NCBI RefSeq assembly: GCF_000744655.1
Contig: NZ_JQMJ01000004.1
Location: 310,001-374,000, forward strand
Length of the DNA stretch: 64,000 nt
Direction of reading: 5' to 3'
Source: Streptacidiphilus rugosus AM-16
Lineage (GTDB): Bacteria > Actinomycetota > Actinomycetes > Streptomycetales > Streptomycetaceae
Made by a program: the position numbers and the translations under genes. Below, piece by piece: positions 24,241 through 32,166 of this stretch. Under the pieces are notes generated by a model that saw only the letters and a list, made by a program, of their open reading frames with translations, was not told where the DNA came from and did no database searches. Every line of letters starts with the position of its first letter. The first letter of the stretch is position 1.

Positions 24241-24639
24241 ATGGGAGCAGCACTGCGTGACGACTACCGCGGGTGGCTGGCGCCGTCGGGGCGGTACCCG
24301 GTGGCGGTCCCGGACTACGAGGAGCCGTGGGACTCCCCGGAGCTCGAACCCGCCGCCCCGCCCGCGCCGCACATCACCCAGGTGCGTCCGACGAGCTTCG
24401 AGTCGGCCCGTGAGATCGGCGAGCACGTCCGCGTGGGCACGCCCGTCATCATGGACCTCACCCAGATGGCCGACCCCGACGCCAAGCGTCTGATCGACTT
24501 CGCCTCCGGGCTGGTGTTCGGCACCCGCGGCACCATGGAGCGGATCGCCCGCCGGGTCTTCCTGCTCGCGCCGCCGGAGATCGAGGTCATGGTCATCGAC
24601 AACGCCTCGGACGGGTCCGGCTTCTACAACCAGAGCTGA
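24241..24639 (+). CDS. SepF-like cell division protein
   Basis: A 132-residue protein. The C-terminal two thirds match SepF: ITQVRPTSFESAREIGEHVRVGTPVIMDLTQM, then DAKRLIDFASGLVFGTRGTMERIARRVFLLAPPEIEV (by position, about 45-125), the conserved G/F residues of the SepF dimer. SepF bridges FtsZ to the membrane. The N-terminus is short and lacks the clear amphipathic membrane-binding helix of the main SepF, so this is more likely one of the SepF-like (Slf/Sfl) paralogues that streptomycetes carry. GGAGG 7 nt upstream fixes the ATG. A strong hairpin follows. It stands alone, away from ftsZ. Confidence 0.82.
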   Translation: MGAALRDDYRGWLAPSGRYPVAVPDYEEPWDSPELEPAAPPAPHITQVRPTSFESAREIGEHVRVGTPVIMDLTQMADPDAKRLIDFASGLVFGTRGTMERIARRVFLLAPPEIEVMVIDNASDGSGFYNQS

Positions 24640-24653
24640 GCACACTCCTCCTG

Positions 24654-24690
24654 CCGCCGGCATCCGCGCCCCCGTCGCGGATGCCGGCGG
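24654..24690 (+). terminator. Terminator after the sepF-like gene
   Basis: A 15-bp perfect stem (24654-24668 with 24676-24690, core CCGCCGGCATCCGCG) with a 7-nt loop starts 15 nt after the stop codon and is followed by TTGTGCGTG. It separates sepF-like from the helicase gene. Confidence 0.8.
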
Positions 24691-24773
24691 TTGTGCGTGC
24701 TGTCAGTGCCGCTGCTTAGGCTGCAGGACCGCGAGGTGGGCGGCCACCTCGACGACCGAGAGCGAGTTCCTCG

Positions 24774-27700
24774 ATGTTCGCACTGCACGGGCTGTGGCGC
24801 GCCGACCGCCGCCTCGCCCTGTGGGCCGAGGACGCCGCCCGCCCCTCCGACCACGCCCCGGCCGAGGGCCGCCACCCGTTCGCCTGCCCGCCCGAGGCCC
24901 TCCGGACGTTGCTCGGCGCGGTGAGCCCCGGCCTGGAATGGCTCGCCGGCCTGGCCGACGAGGACGACACCCGGCTGCTGCTGCCGACGCTCGAAGGCCG
25001 GCCGCTGCCCTCCCCCGAGCTCGCGTTCCCCGCCCCTCGCTCCGGCCCCACCGGCGCGCTGCTCACCCCCTGGCGGGTCCCCTCGCTGCTCTTCGACGCC
25101 GACGAGGCGGCCCAACTTCTCGGCGCGCTCCACGATCCCGAGCGTCAGGCGGTCCATCCCGACCTGCCCGGCCTCGGCCCGGTCGAGGCCGCCTTCGGCG
25201 CCTCGCTGCGCTGGCTGACGGCCCTTCACGATCTCGCCTGGCGCCTGGTCGGACGCGGCCGCGTGCTACCGGTCGTGGAGCCGGACCGGGCTGTGTGGCG
25301 TCCCGCCCCGGGGCCCGCCGAGGCCCGTGAGCTCGCCGGGCTGACCGCCGCCTGCCCGCCGGTGGCCCGCGCCGAGGCGGGCGCCCGGCGCGGCGCCGCG
25401 GGCCTGGCCGACGAGCTCCTCGCCGTCCTGGTCGACCGCGAGGCCCGCGCCTGCCTCACCGCCCTCCGCGCCCCGGCCCCCACCGGCCCCGCCGAATGCC
25501 TCGTCGCCGCCCTCGTCTCCGCCGACGGCCGGCTCACCGGCGCGCCGGCCGACCGGCAGCCGCTCGCCGAGGCACTCGGCCGCCTCCTCGCCGCCGTCGG
25601 CGGTACGGCCACGGCGCCGCTCCGCCTGGGCTTCCGCCTGGTCGAGCCCCAGGGCGAGGCCGAGACGGAACCAGAGTCCGAGGACCGCTGGTGGCTCGAA
25701 CTCGTCATGAACCCCGCCGAGGAACCGTCCCAACTGGTCACCGCCGCCGAGCTCTGGGCCGGCGGCCCCGGGGCCGACGTGCTCGCCGAGAGCATGACCG
25801 CGCCGCACGCCGCCTTCGCCCTGGAGCTGACCCGCGCCGCCCGCTGCCATCGCCTCCTGGCCCGCCTCGCCGAGGAGGCCCGTGCCCAGGGCCTCTGGCT
25901 GGACCGCGCCGACGCGCTGCTCTTCCTGCGCGAGGCCGCCCCCGTCCTGACCGAGGCCGGATTCCTGGTGCTGCTCCCCTCCTGGTGGCGGGAGCCGCCC
26001 GCGCTCGGCATGCTGCTCGCGGCCCACCCCGCCCAGGCCGGGGTCGTGGAGCGGGAGAGCCTGGTGGGCCGCGACGAGATGCTCGCGTTCCAGTGGCAGC
26101 TCGCCCTCGGCGGCGAACCGCTCACCGGGGAGGAGCTCGCCCACCTCGCCGCCGCCAAGGGCACCCTGGTCCGCATCCGCGGCCACTGGCTCGTCGCCGA
26201 CGCGGACCGGCTCGCCGCGGCCGCCGCGTTCCTCGACCGGGAGGGCTCGGGCTCGATGGCCGCTCGTGAGGTGCTCGAACTGGTCCTCGACGCCCGCGAG
26301 CCGGCCGGGCTGCCGGTGATCGCCGTGGAGGTCGGCGGCCGACTCCGGGCCCTCGTCGCCGCGCTCACCCCCACCGGCCCGCCACCCGACGCCGCCGACC
26401 CGCCCGCCCGGGTCGAGCTGCCTGCGTCCTTCACCACCGAGCTGCGCCCCTACCAGCGCACCGGCGTCGACTGGCTCGCCTCGCTGTCCCGGCTCGGGAT
26501 CGGCGCGGTCCTCGCGGACGACATGGGCCTGGGCAAGACCGTGCAGACGCTCGCCCTGCTCGCCGCCGAGTACGCCTCCGCCGAACCGCCCGCCGCGCCG
26601 ACGCTGGTCGTGGTGCCGATGTCCCTGCTGGGCAACTGGGAGCGCGAGTGCGACCGCTTCGCGCCCGGGCTCCGCGTCCACGTGCACCACGGCGCGGGGC
26701 GCGGCGGCGCGGCGCGGATCCGGCAGGCGGCGCTCGCCGCCGACCTGGTCCTCACCACCTACGGACTGGCCGCCCGCGACGTCGAGGCGCTGCGCGGGAT
26801 CGACTGGCACCGGGTGGTGGCCGACGAGGCGCAGAACATCAAGAACGCCGCCACCCTCCAGTCACGCGCCGTCCGCGCGCTGCCCGCCGCACACCGCATC
26901 GCGCTCACCGGGACGCCCGTCGAGAACCGGCTGGCCGAGCTCCACTCCATCCTCGACTTCGCCAACCCCGGCCTGTTCGGCACCGCGGAACGCTTCAAGG
27001 AGCGCTACTCCGTGGCGATCGAACGCAACGCCAGCGTCCGCGCCACCGCACTGCTGCGGCAGCGGACCGCGCCGTTCGTGCTGCGCCGCCGGAAGACCGA
27101 TCCGGCGATCGCGGCGGAACTGCCGCGCAAGCAGGAGATGACGGTGCTGTGCAATCTGACGGCGGAACAGGCCGCCCTCTACCGCGCGGTCGTGGCCCAG
27201 CTGCTGCAGCGCATCAAGGGCATGGGCTACACCCGCGACCTGGAGCGGCGCGGCCACGTGCTGGCCGCGCTGACCCGGCTCAAGCAGATCTGCAACCATC
27301 CCGCCCACTTCACCGGCGAGGGCGCGCGCGGAGCGGCCGTCAGGCTCGCCGGCCGCTCGGGCAAGCTTGCCCGGCTGGAGGAGATCCTGGAGGAGGCGCT
27401 GGCCGAGGGCGACAGCACCCTCTGCTTCACCCAGTACGCCCAGTTCGGCGCCCTGTTGCAGCCCTACCTGCAGCGGCGGCTCGGCTGCACGGTCCGCTTC
27501 CTGCACGGCGGCGTCCCCGAGCGGTCGCGGCGGCAGCTGGTGGACGCCTTCCAGGACGACGACCACCCCTCGGTCTTCCTGCTCTCGCTGAAGGCCGGCG
27601 GCACCGGACTGAACCTCACCGCCGCCAACCAGGTCGTCCACGTCGACCGCTGGTGGAACCCGGCCGTGGAGGAGCAGGCCACCGACCGGGCCCACCGCCT

Positions 27701-27911
27701 GGGCCAGCAGCGCGACGTCCAGGTGCGCAGGCTCGTCTGCGTGGGCACGATCGAGGAACGCGTGGACGAACTCCTCACCGCCAAGCGCGCGCTGGTGGAC
27801 GCGGTCATCGGCGCCGGCTCCCCCGGCGCGCTCGACGAGCTCACCGCGCTCGCCCCGGAGGCGCTGCGCGAGGTGCTGACCCTGGCCGAGGAGGCGGTGA
27901 GCGAGCTGTGA
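24774..27911 (+). CDS. SNF2-family DEAD/DEAH-box helicase (HepA/RapA-like)
   Basis: A 1045-residue ATPase. The N-terminal 450 residues are the actinobacterial SNF2-associated region; then motif I DDMGLGKT (about 582), motif Ia VVPMSLLGNWERE, motif II DEAQNIKN (684), motif III LTGTPVENRL, and in the second RecA lobe FTQYAQFG, LHGGVPERSRR and SLKAGGTGLNLTAAN..VHVDRWWNPAVEEQATDRAHRLGQ (motifs IV-VI, by position 880-980). Such proteins are DNA-dependent ATPases that remodel protein-DNA or RNA polymerase complexes. The next gene, with a SWIM zinc finger, overlaps by 4 nt, a partnership seen across actinobacteria. The N-terminal half is Ala/Arg/Pro-rich and poorly conserved. Confidence 0.9.
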   Translation: MFALHGLWRADRRLALWAEDAARPSDHAPAEGRHPFACPPEALRTLLGAVSPGLEWLAGLADEDDTRLLLPTLEGRPLPSPELAFPAPRSGPTGALLTPWRVPSLLFDADEAAQLLGALHDPERQAVHPDLPGLGPVEAAFGASLRWLTALHDLAWRLVGRGRVLPVVEPDRAVWRPAPGPAEARELAGLTAACPPVARAEAGARRGAAGLADELLAVLVDREARACLTALRAPAPTGPAECLVAALVSADGRLTGAPADRQPLAEALGRLLAAVGGTATAPLRLGFRLVEPQGEAETEPESEDRWWLELVMNPAEEPSQLVTAAELWAGGPGADVLAESMTAPHAAFALELTRAARCHRLLARLAEEARAQGLWLDRADALLFLREAAPVLTEAGFLVLLPSWWREPPALGMLLAAHPAQAGVVERESLVGRDEMLAFQWQLALGGEPLTGEELAHLAAAKGTLVRIRGHWLVADADRLAAAAAFLDREGSGSMAAREVLELVLDAREPAGLPVIAVEVGGRLRALVAALTPTGPPPDAADPPARVELPASFTTELRPYQRTGVDWLASLSRLGIGAVLADDMGLGKTVQTLALLAAEYASAEPPAAPTLVVVPMSLLGNWERECDRFAPGLRVHVHHGAGRGGAARIRQAALAADLVLTTYGLAARDVEALRGIDWHRVVADEAQNIKNAATLQSRAVRALPAAHRIALTGTPVENRLAELHSILDFANPGLFGTAERFKERYSVAIERNASVRATALLRQRTAPFVLRRRKTDPAIAAELPRKQEMTVLCNLTAEQAALYRAVVAQLLQRIKGMGYTRDLERRGHVLAALTRLKQICNHPAHFTGEGARGAAVRLAGRSGKLARLEEILEEALAEGDSTLCFTQYAQFGALLQPYLQRRLGCTVRFLHGGVPERSRRQLVDAFQDDDHPSVFLLSLKAGGTGLNLTAANQVVHVDRWWNPAVEEQATDRAHRLGQQRDVQVRRLVCVGTIEERVDELLTAKRALVDAVIGAGSPGALDELTALAPEALREVLTLAEEAVSEL

Positions 27912-28594
27912 CGATCCCCGGCCCCCCGCGCGCCTGGTCCGAGCGCTTCCTCGCGCGGGTGGAGTCCCTCGGCGTCGGGCTGCTCGCCGACCAGATGCGC
28001 GGGGCGGGCGGTTCCGCGCGGGTCAGGGATGTCGTCGTCGCGCCGGGCACGGCCCGTGCCCGGGTCGGCGGGGTGGAGGCCTGGGCGGATCTGGCCGTCT
28101 TCGACGCCGGGCAGTGGGAACGGGCCGAGGCGGCCCTGCTACCGGTCCGCGACCGGCTGCTCGCCCACGACCTGCCTCCGGACGTCGACGCGCTGCTCGC
28201 ACGGGTCGGCCTGCCGCTGCTGCCGGGGCAGGCGCGGGAGCTGACCCTGGACTGCGCCTGCGGCCGGGCCGACGGCGCCTGCCGCCATGTCGCCGCGTTG
28301 CTGGGCGCGGTCGCACGCGCCTTCGACCAGGACCCTTTCCTGCTGCTGCGCTGGCGCGGCCGGGACGAGACCCGGCTGCTGGCCCGGCTGCGCCGCGGCC
28401 CGGGCCTGGTGGGGCCCGAGCCCCTCTCCGCCCGCGGCTTCTGGACCGAACCCGCCCCCTACCCCACGCCGGGCCGCGACGACCTGCCGCCCGACCCCGC
28501 CCTCACCGGGCTCGGCGGCTCCGCCCCCGACCGCGCCCTGGAGCGCGCGCTGCGCCCCCTCTACGACGCCATGACCGCGCCCGACCAGGGCTGA
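27908..28594 (+). CDS. SWIM zinc finger protein (helicase partner)
   Basis: A 228-residue protein that begins inside the stop of the SNF2 gene (GTGA at 27908-27911), so the two are translationally coupled. The zinc site is CACGRADGACRHVAALL (C-x-C-x(n)-C-x-H, about residues 115-125), the SWIM signature; an N-terminal WSERFLARVESLGVG.LLADQMRGAGG and DVVVAPGTARARV..GVEA segment is typical of the SWIM protein paired with SNF2 helicases. The zinc finger may bind DNA or protein and guide the helicase. The C-terminal part is Pro/Arg-rich with the WTEP/PP motif region. Confidence 0.88.
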   Translation: MTIPGPPRAWSERFLARVESLGVGLLADQMRGAGGSARVRDVVVAPGTARARVGGVEAWADLAVFDAGQWERAEAALLPVRDRLLAHDLPPDVDALLARVGLPLLPGQARELTLDCACGRADGACRHVAALLGAVARAFDQDPFLLLRWRGRDETRLLARLRRGPGLVGPEPLSARGFWTEPAPYPTPGRDDLPPDPALTGLGGSAPDRALERALRPLYDAMTAPDQG

Positions 28595-28624
28595 GAGAAA
28601 GTCCGCAGGAAATCCCGGGGCGGC

Positions 28625-28651
28625 TGTCGGAACGGGAAGGAGCTGTTCGTT
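28625..28651 (+). promoter_or_regulatory. Candidate ECF42-type promoter upstream of the DGPF gene
   Basis: TGTCGG (28625-28630), 17 bp, then CGTT (28648-28651), 58 bp upstream of the DGPF start codon. The motif reported for ECF42 sigma factors in Streptomyces venezuelae is, as I recall, TGTCGA in the -35 region and CGA/TC in the -10 region, so this is a near match one base off in each part. Confidence 0.4.
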
Positions 28652-28708
28652 GCACTGGTGAACGGCCGCCCGCCAGGGGCGTCCCCGGAGCTCAGGAGAT
28701 GAGCCGAG

Positions 28709-29032
28709 ATGCAGTACCTGCTTTCTGTGATCACCGACAGTGCCGCTCTCGCCGACGACGAGGAGGCGGCCGCGATCGACGTCTTCAACGAGGGAATGCA
28801 GCGGGACGGCCACTGGGTCTTCGCCGCGGGCCTCGCCGGTCCCGACAACACCACCGTCGTCGACAACCGGGGCGGGCAGGCGCTGCTGACCGACGGACCC
28901 TTCGTCGAGTCGAAGGAGTACCTGATCGGCTTCTGGATCGTCGAGGCCCCCGACCTGGACGTGGCGCTCAAGCTGGCCGCCGGCGGCTCGAAGGCCTGCA
29001 ACCGCAAGGTCGAGGTCCGACCGATCCTGTGA
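28709..29032 (+). CDS. DGPF-domain (YCII-related) protein
   Basis: A 107-residue protein with the YciI-like alpha/beta fold. LLTDGPFVESKEYLIGFWIVEAPD (by position, about 60-83) contains the DGPF motif that names the group, and MQYLLSVITD at the start is standard. DGPF proteins are co-encoded with and controlled by ECF42 sigma factors; their activity is not established. Its stop overlaps the start of the sigma gene (GTGA at 29029-29032). The ATG has AGGAG 10 nt upstream. Confidence 0.9.
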   Translation: MQYLLSVITDSAALADDEEAAAIDVFNEGMQRDGHWVFAAGLAGPDNTTVVDNRGGQALLTDGPFVESKEYLIGFWIVEAPDLDVALKLAAGGSKACNRKVEVRPIL

Positions 29033-30273
29033 ACGCCATCCAGGTGCAGGACGCGATCGCCCGGACCCACCGCGAGGAGTGGGGCCGGGTGGTCGCCGCG
29101 TTGGCGCGGCGCTTCGGGGATCTCGACGTCGCGGAGGAGGCGGCGGCCGAGGCGTTCGCCGCGGCCGTGGAGCGGTGGCCGGACGAGGGTGTGCCGCCGA
29201 ACCCCGGTGGCTGGCTGACCACGACCGCGCACCGCAGGGCGCTCGACCGGATCCGGCGCGAGAGCAAGCGCGACGCCAAGCAGCGGGAGGCTCAGTTGTC
29301 CTACGACGAACCGTCCGAGCCGCCCGAGCCGGTGGGCGTGATCGAGGACGAACGGCTGCGGCTGATCTTCACCTGCTGTCATCCGGCTCTCGCGCCCGAG
29401 GCCAGGGTGGCGCTGACGCTGCGCATGCTCGGCGGGCTGACCGTGGCCGAGATCGCCCGGGCGTTCCTGGTGCAGGAGGCCGCGATGGGGCAGCGCATCA
29501 CCCGGGCCAAGGCGAAGATCAGGACGGCGCGCATTCCCTACCGGGTGCCGTCCGCCGAGGATCTGCCCGATCGGGTCTCCGGTGTGCTCGCCGTCCTTTT
29601 CCTGGTCTTCAACGAGGGCTATCTGGCCACCGGCCCCGGCACCGAGCCGGTCCGGCAGGAGCTGACCGCCGAGGCGATCCGGCTCGCCCGGCTGCTGCGC
29701 GCACAGCTGCCCGGGGACGGCGAGGTGGCCGGGCTGCTGGCGCTGATGCTGCTGACCGAGGCGCGCCGGACCGCCAGGGTCTCCTCCGGCGGCGAGCTGG
29801 TCGCGCTGGGCGAGCAGGACCGCGCCGCCTGGGACGCGGCTCTGATCGCCGAGGGGCACCGGCTGGTGCGCGAGCGGCTGGCCACCGGTGCGGCTCCGGG
29901 CCGGTACCAGATCCTGGCGGCGATCAACGCGGTGCACACCTCGGCCCGGCGGGTGGAGGACACCGACTGGTCGCAGGTGGTCGCGCTCTACGACCAGCTC
30001 GTGCGGCTGGACCCGTCACCGGTCGTCGCGCTCAACCGGGCCGTCGCGATCGCGGAGCTCGACGGCCCCCAGGTGGCCCTGGCGGCCGTCGACCGGCTCG
30101 GTGACCGGCTGTCCGGCTACCACCCGTTCCACGCGACCCGCGCGGATCTGCTGCGCCGGCTGGGCCACGACGCCGAGGCCCGAGCCGCGTACGACCGCGC
30201 CGTCGAGCTGGCGGGCAACACGGCCGAGTCGGCCGCCCTGACCCGCCGTCGGAACGAGCTGGGGGCCGGGTAG
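29029..30273 (+). CDS. ECF42-group sigma factor with long TPR-like C-terminal extension
   Basis: A 414-residue RNA polymerase sigma factor. Residues about 8-80 are region 2 (WGRVVAALARRFGDLDVAEEAAAEAF and ..GWLTTTAHRRALDRIRRE), residues about 105-165 region 4 (RVALTLRMLGGLTVAEIARAFLVQEAAMGQRITRAKAKIR), and the remaining 240 residues form the DUF6596/TPR extension (RYQILAAINAVHTSA, VVALNRAVAIAELDGPQVAL, YHPFHATRADLLRRLG). No anti-sigma gene is present; ECF42 factors are thought to be controlled by their extension. It probably activates the upstream DGPF gene with which it is coupled, through the motif at 28625-28651. Its stop is 6 bp from the stop of the convergent GT2 gene. Confidence 0.92.
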   Translation: MNAIQVQDAIARTHREEWGRVVAALARRFGDLDVAEEAAAEAFAAAVERWPDEGVPPNPGGWLTTTAHRRALDRIRRESKRDAKQREAQLSYDEPSEPPEPVGVIEDERLRLIFTCCHPALAPEARVALTLRMLGGLTVAEIARAFLVQEAAMGQRITRAKAKIRTARIPYRVPSAEDLPDRVSGVLAVLFLVFNEGYLATGPGTEPVRQELTAEAIRLARLLRAQLPGDGEVAGLLALMLLTEARRTARVSSGGELVALGEQDRAAWDAALIAEGHRLVRERLATGAAPGRYQILAAINAVHTSARRVEDTDWSQVVALYDQLVRLDPSPVVALNRAVAIAELDGPQVALAAVDRLGDRLSGYHPFHATRADLLRRLGHDAEARAAYDRAVELAGNTAESAALTRRRNELGAG

Positions 30274-30279
30274 GGCCGG

Positions 30280-31311
30280 TCAGGCCCTGGTCAGCATCCG
30301 GCGCAGCGCCCAGTAGCGCTGCTGGACCCGCTGCAGCAGGACCAGGGTGCCGATGTGGTCGGTGAGGGTGAGGCGGTACTTCAGGCGCAGCGGGCCGCTG
30401 AGCGCCTCCAGCCGGTCCGGGCCCATCTCCTGGAGCAGGCGGCTGACGTGCTGCTGGTAGGCGAGCCGGAAGGGCCGGTCGCCGCGGCTGACCCAGGCGA
30501 AGAACATGGGGATCTCTTCGCGCAGCGTGTTGGCGTCGTAGGCGCGCAGGTAGGTCTCGTTCTCGGGCTCGGGGCGGGCCGCCAGCCAGCCGCGGACGAG
30601 TTCGATCGAGTGGACCCGGTCGACCAGGCCCTGGGGGTCGGTGCGCTTCTGGGTGATCGACAGCGCCCCGGCCTCGCGGATCCGCCAGTGGTAGACCGGC
30701 TCGCTGAAGACGTCGACGCTGGTCGCGGCGAAGTGCAGCGGGATGCTGACTGGCGCGTCCTCGTAGAGCATGCCCTCGGGGTAGAGCAGGCCCGCGCCGT
30801 CGAAGAAGCTGCGGCGGTAGACCTTGTTCCAGGCCGTGCGGTCCCGCACCAGGGTCGGCAGCTGGGTGACGTGGGTGGCCTGCAGCTCGGTGCGGAAGGG
30901 CTCCAGGTGCACCCGGGAGGGGACCAGCTCGTCGGAGACCAGGCGGAGCACGTTGCCGGCGGCGAAGTCGGAGCCGCTCTTGTCGAGGGAGTTGATCATC
31001 CGCTCGTACGCGTCGGCCGGCACGATGTCGTCGCTGTCGACGAAGGTCAGGTACTCGGCGTCGGCGGAGGCGTTGCGCCATCCGGTGTTCCTGGCGGCTC
31101 CGAGGCCCTGGTTCTGCTGGCGCACCAGGCGGAAGCGCGGGTCGGTCGAGGCGTAGGCCTCGGCCATCGCCGCCGATCCGTCGGTGGACCCGTCGTCGAC
31201 CATGACGCACTCGAAGTCGGCGAAGGTCTGGGCGGCGATCGAGTCCAGGCATTCCTGGAGGTAGGACTCGACGTTGTAGATCGGAACGACGACGGAGAGC
31301 CTCGGAGCCAT
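30280..31311 (-). CDS. Family 2 glycosyltransferase
   Basis: A 343-residue GT-A enzyme. SVVVPIYNVESYLQECLDSI and VMVDDGSTDGS (nucleotide-binding Asp), NQGLGAARNTG and the metal-binding FVDSDDIVP motif are complete. The rest, including ARTAWNKVYRRSFF and EDAPVSIPLHFAA, matches GT2 proteins of TagF/CDP-glycerol-type and teichoic-acid or capsule loci in streptomycetes. It acts at the inner face of the membrane on a nucleotide sugar; donor and acceptor are unknown. The ATG at 31311 gives the normal start; the frame is open 70 codons further but that part has no family character. No neighbouring surface-polymer genes are present. Confidence 0.85.
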   Translation of the reverse strand: MAPRLSVVVPIYNVESYLQECLDSIAAQTFADFECVMVDDGSTDGSAAMAEAYASTDPRFRLVRQQNQGLGAARNTGWRNASADAEYLTFVDSDDIVPADAYERMINSLDKSGSDFAAGNVLRLVSDELVPSRVHLEPFRTELQATHVTQLPTLVRDRTAWNKVYRRSFFDGAGLLYPEGMLYEDAPVSIPLHFAATSVDVFSEPVYHWRIREAGALSITQKRTDPQGLVDRVHSIELVRGWLAARPEPENETYLRAYDANTLREEIPMFFAWVSRGDRPFRLAYQQHVSRLLQEMGPDRLEALSGPLRLKYRLTLTDHIGTLVLLQRVQQRYWALRRMLTRA

Positions 31312-31503
31312 CAGCGGTGGGGCCTTTTTGTCAGGGGGGCAGAGGTCTCGGAAGGAGACGCGAACGGGCACGGCAGATGTTGCACCAGCGGGTTGTGCGC
31401 ACCGCATCCCTCCGATGAAGAGCTGATGAACAGTCTCCGGCGGAGGATTTCCCTCCGCCACCCACACTCCGGATCTGCCCTCCGTCAGCGAAGACCGCCG
31501 ATC

Positions 31504-31538
31504 CTCACTTGAGACAATCATGTCTCACTTGATATAGT
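31504..31538 (+). promoter_or_regulatory. Promoter and operator of the TetR-MFS pair
   Basis: TTGAGA (31509-31514) and TATAGT (31533-31538) are spaced 18 bp. Inverted repeat GAGACA-N4-TGTCTC (31511-31526) fills the spacer. In addition CTCACTTGA occurs twice with a 20-bp period (31504-31512, 31524-31532). The start codon at 31547 is 8 nt after the -10, so the transcript is leaderless or nearly so. Confidence 0.75.
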
Positions 31539-31546
31539 CTTGCATC

Positions 31547-32092
31547 ATGGCCACCGACCGCGAATCCGTCCTCCTCGCCGCCGTCGCGCTGCTCTCCCGG
31601 CAGCCGACCGCGCCGATGGACGAGATCGCGCGCGCCGCCGGCATCAGCCGGGCGACGCTGCACCGCCACTTCCCCGGCCGTGACGCGCTGATCCGCGAGA
31701 TCGGCGCGCTGGCGCTGGTCCGGATGGACGCGGCGCTGGACACGGCCGCGATCGAGGAGGGCGACCCGGTGGAGGCGGTCCGCAGGCTGGCCGAGGCCCT
31801 GATCCCCGACGCCCAGCTCGCCGCCTTCCTGGCGGGCGAGAACCGGCTGTTCGAAGACACCGGGATCACCGACGCCTGGGACCGGATGGACGCCCGGGTC
31901 GCCGCGCTCTTCCTGCGCGGCCAGCAGTCCGGCGCGTTCCGCGTGGAACTTCCGGCGTCCTGGCTCAGTGAGGCGTTCTTCGACCTCCTGGCGGGCGTCG
32001 GCTGGGCCGTCCAGGACGGCCGCCTGGCGCAGCGCGACAGCACCCGCGCCCTGACCGAGCTCTTCCTCGGCGGCGCGGCCCGCACGGCCTGA
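31547..32092 (+). CDS. TetR family regulator (short N-terminal HTH)
   Basis: A 181-residue repressor. The DNA-binding domain starts almost at once: ESVLLAAVALLSRQPTAPMDEIARAAGISRATLHRHFPGRDALI (residues about 6-48), with ISRATLHRHFPGR as recognition helix. The C-terminal domain is helical (ENRLFEDTGITDAWDRMDARVAALF) with no known ligand signature. It lies 74 bp upstream of an MFS exporter gene on the same strand, the usual arrangement for an efflux pump controlled by its own repressor. The operator-promoter at 31504-31538 makes negative autoregulation likely. Confidence 0.88.
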   Translation: MATDRESVLLAAVALLSRQPTAPMDEIARAAGISRATLHRHFPGRDALIREIGALALVRMDAALDTAAIEEGDPVEAVRRLAEALIPDAQLAAFLAGENRLFEDTGITDAWDRMDARVAALFLRGQQSGAFRVELPASWLSEAFFDLLAGVGWAVQDGRLAQRDSTRALTELFLGGAARTA

Positions 32093-32166
32093 CCCGGCCT
32101 CCCGACCTCGCTGCTTCCTTTCCCTCCCTCGACTTCCTCTCGTACTTCGGCTCTCAGGAGAGAGAC

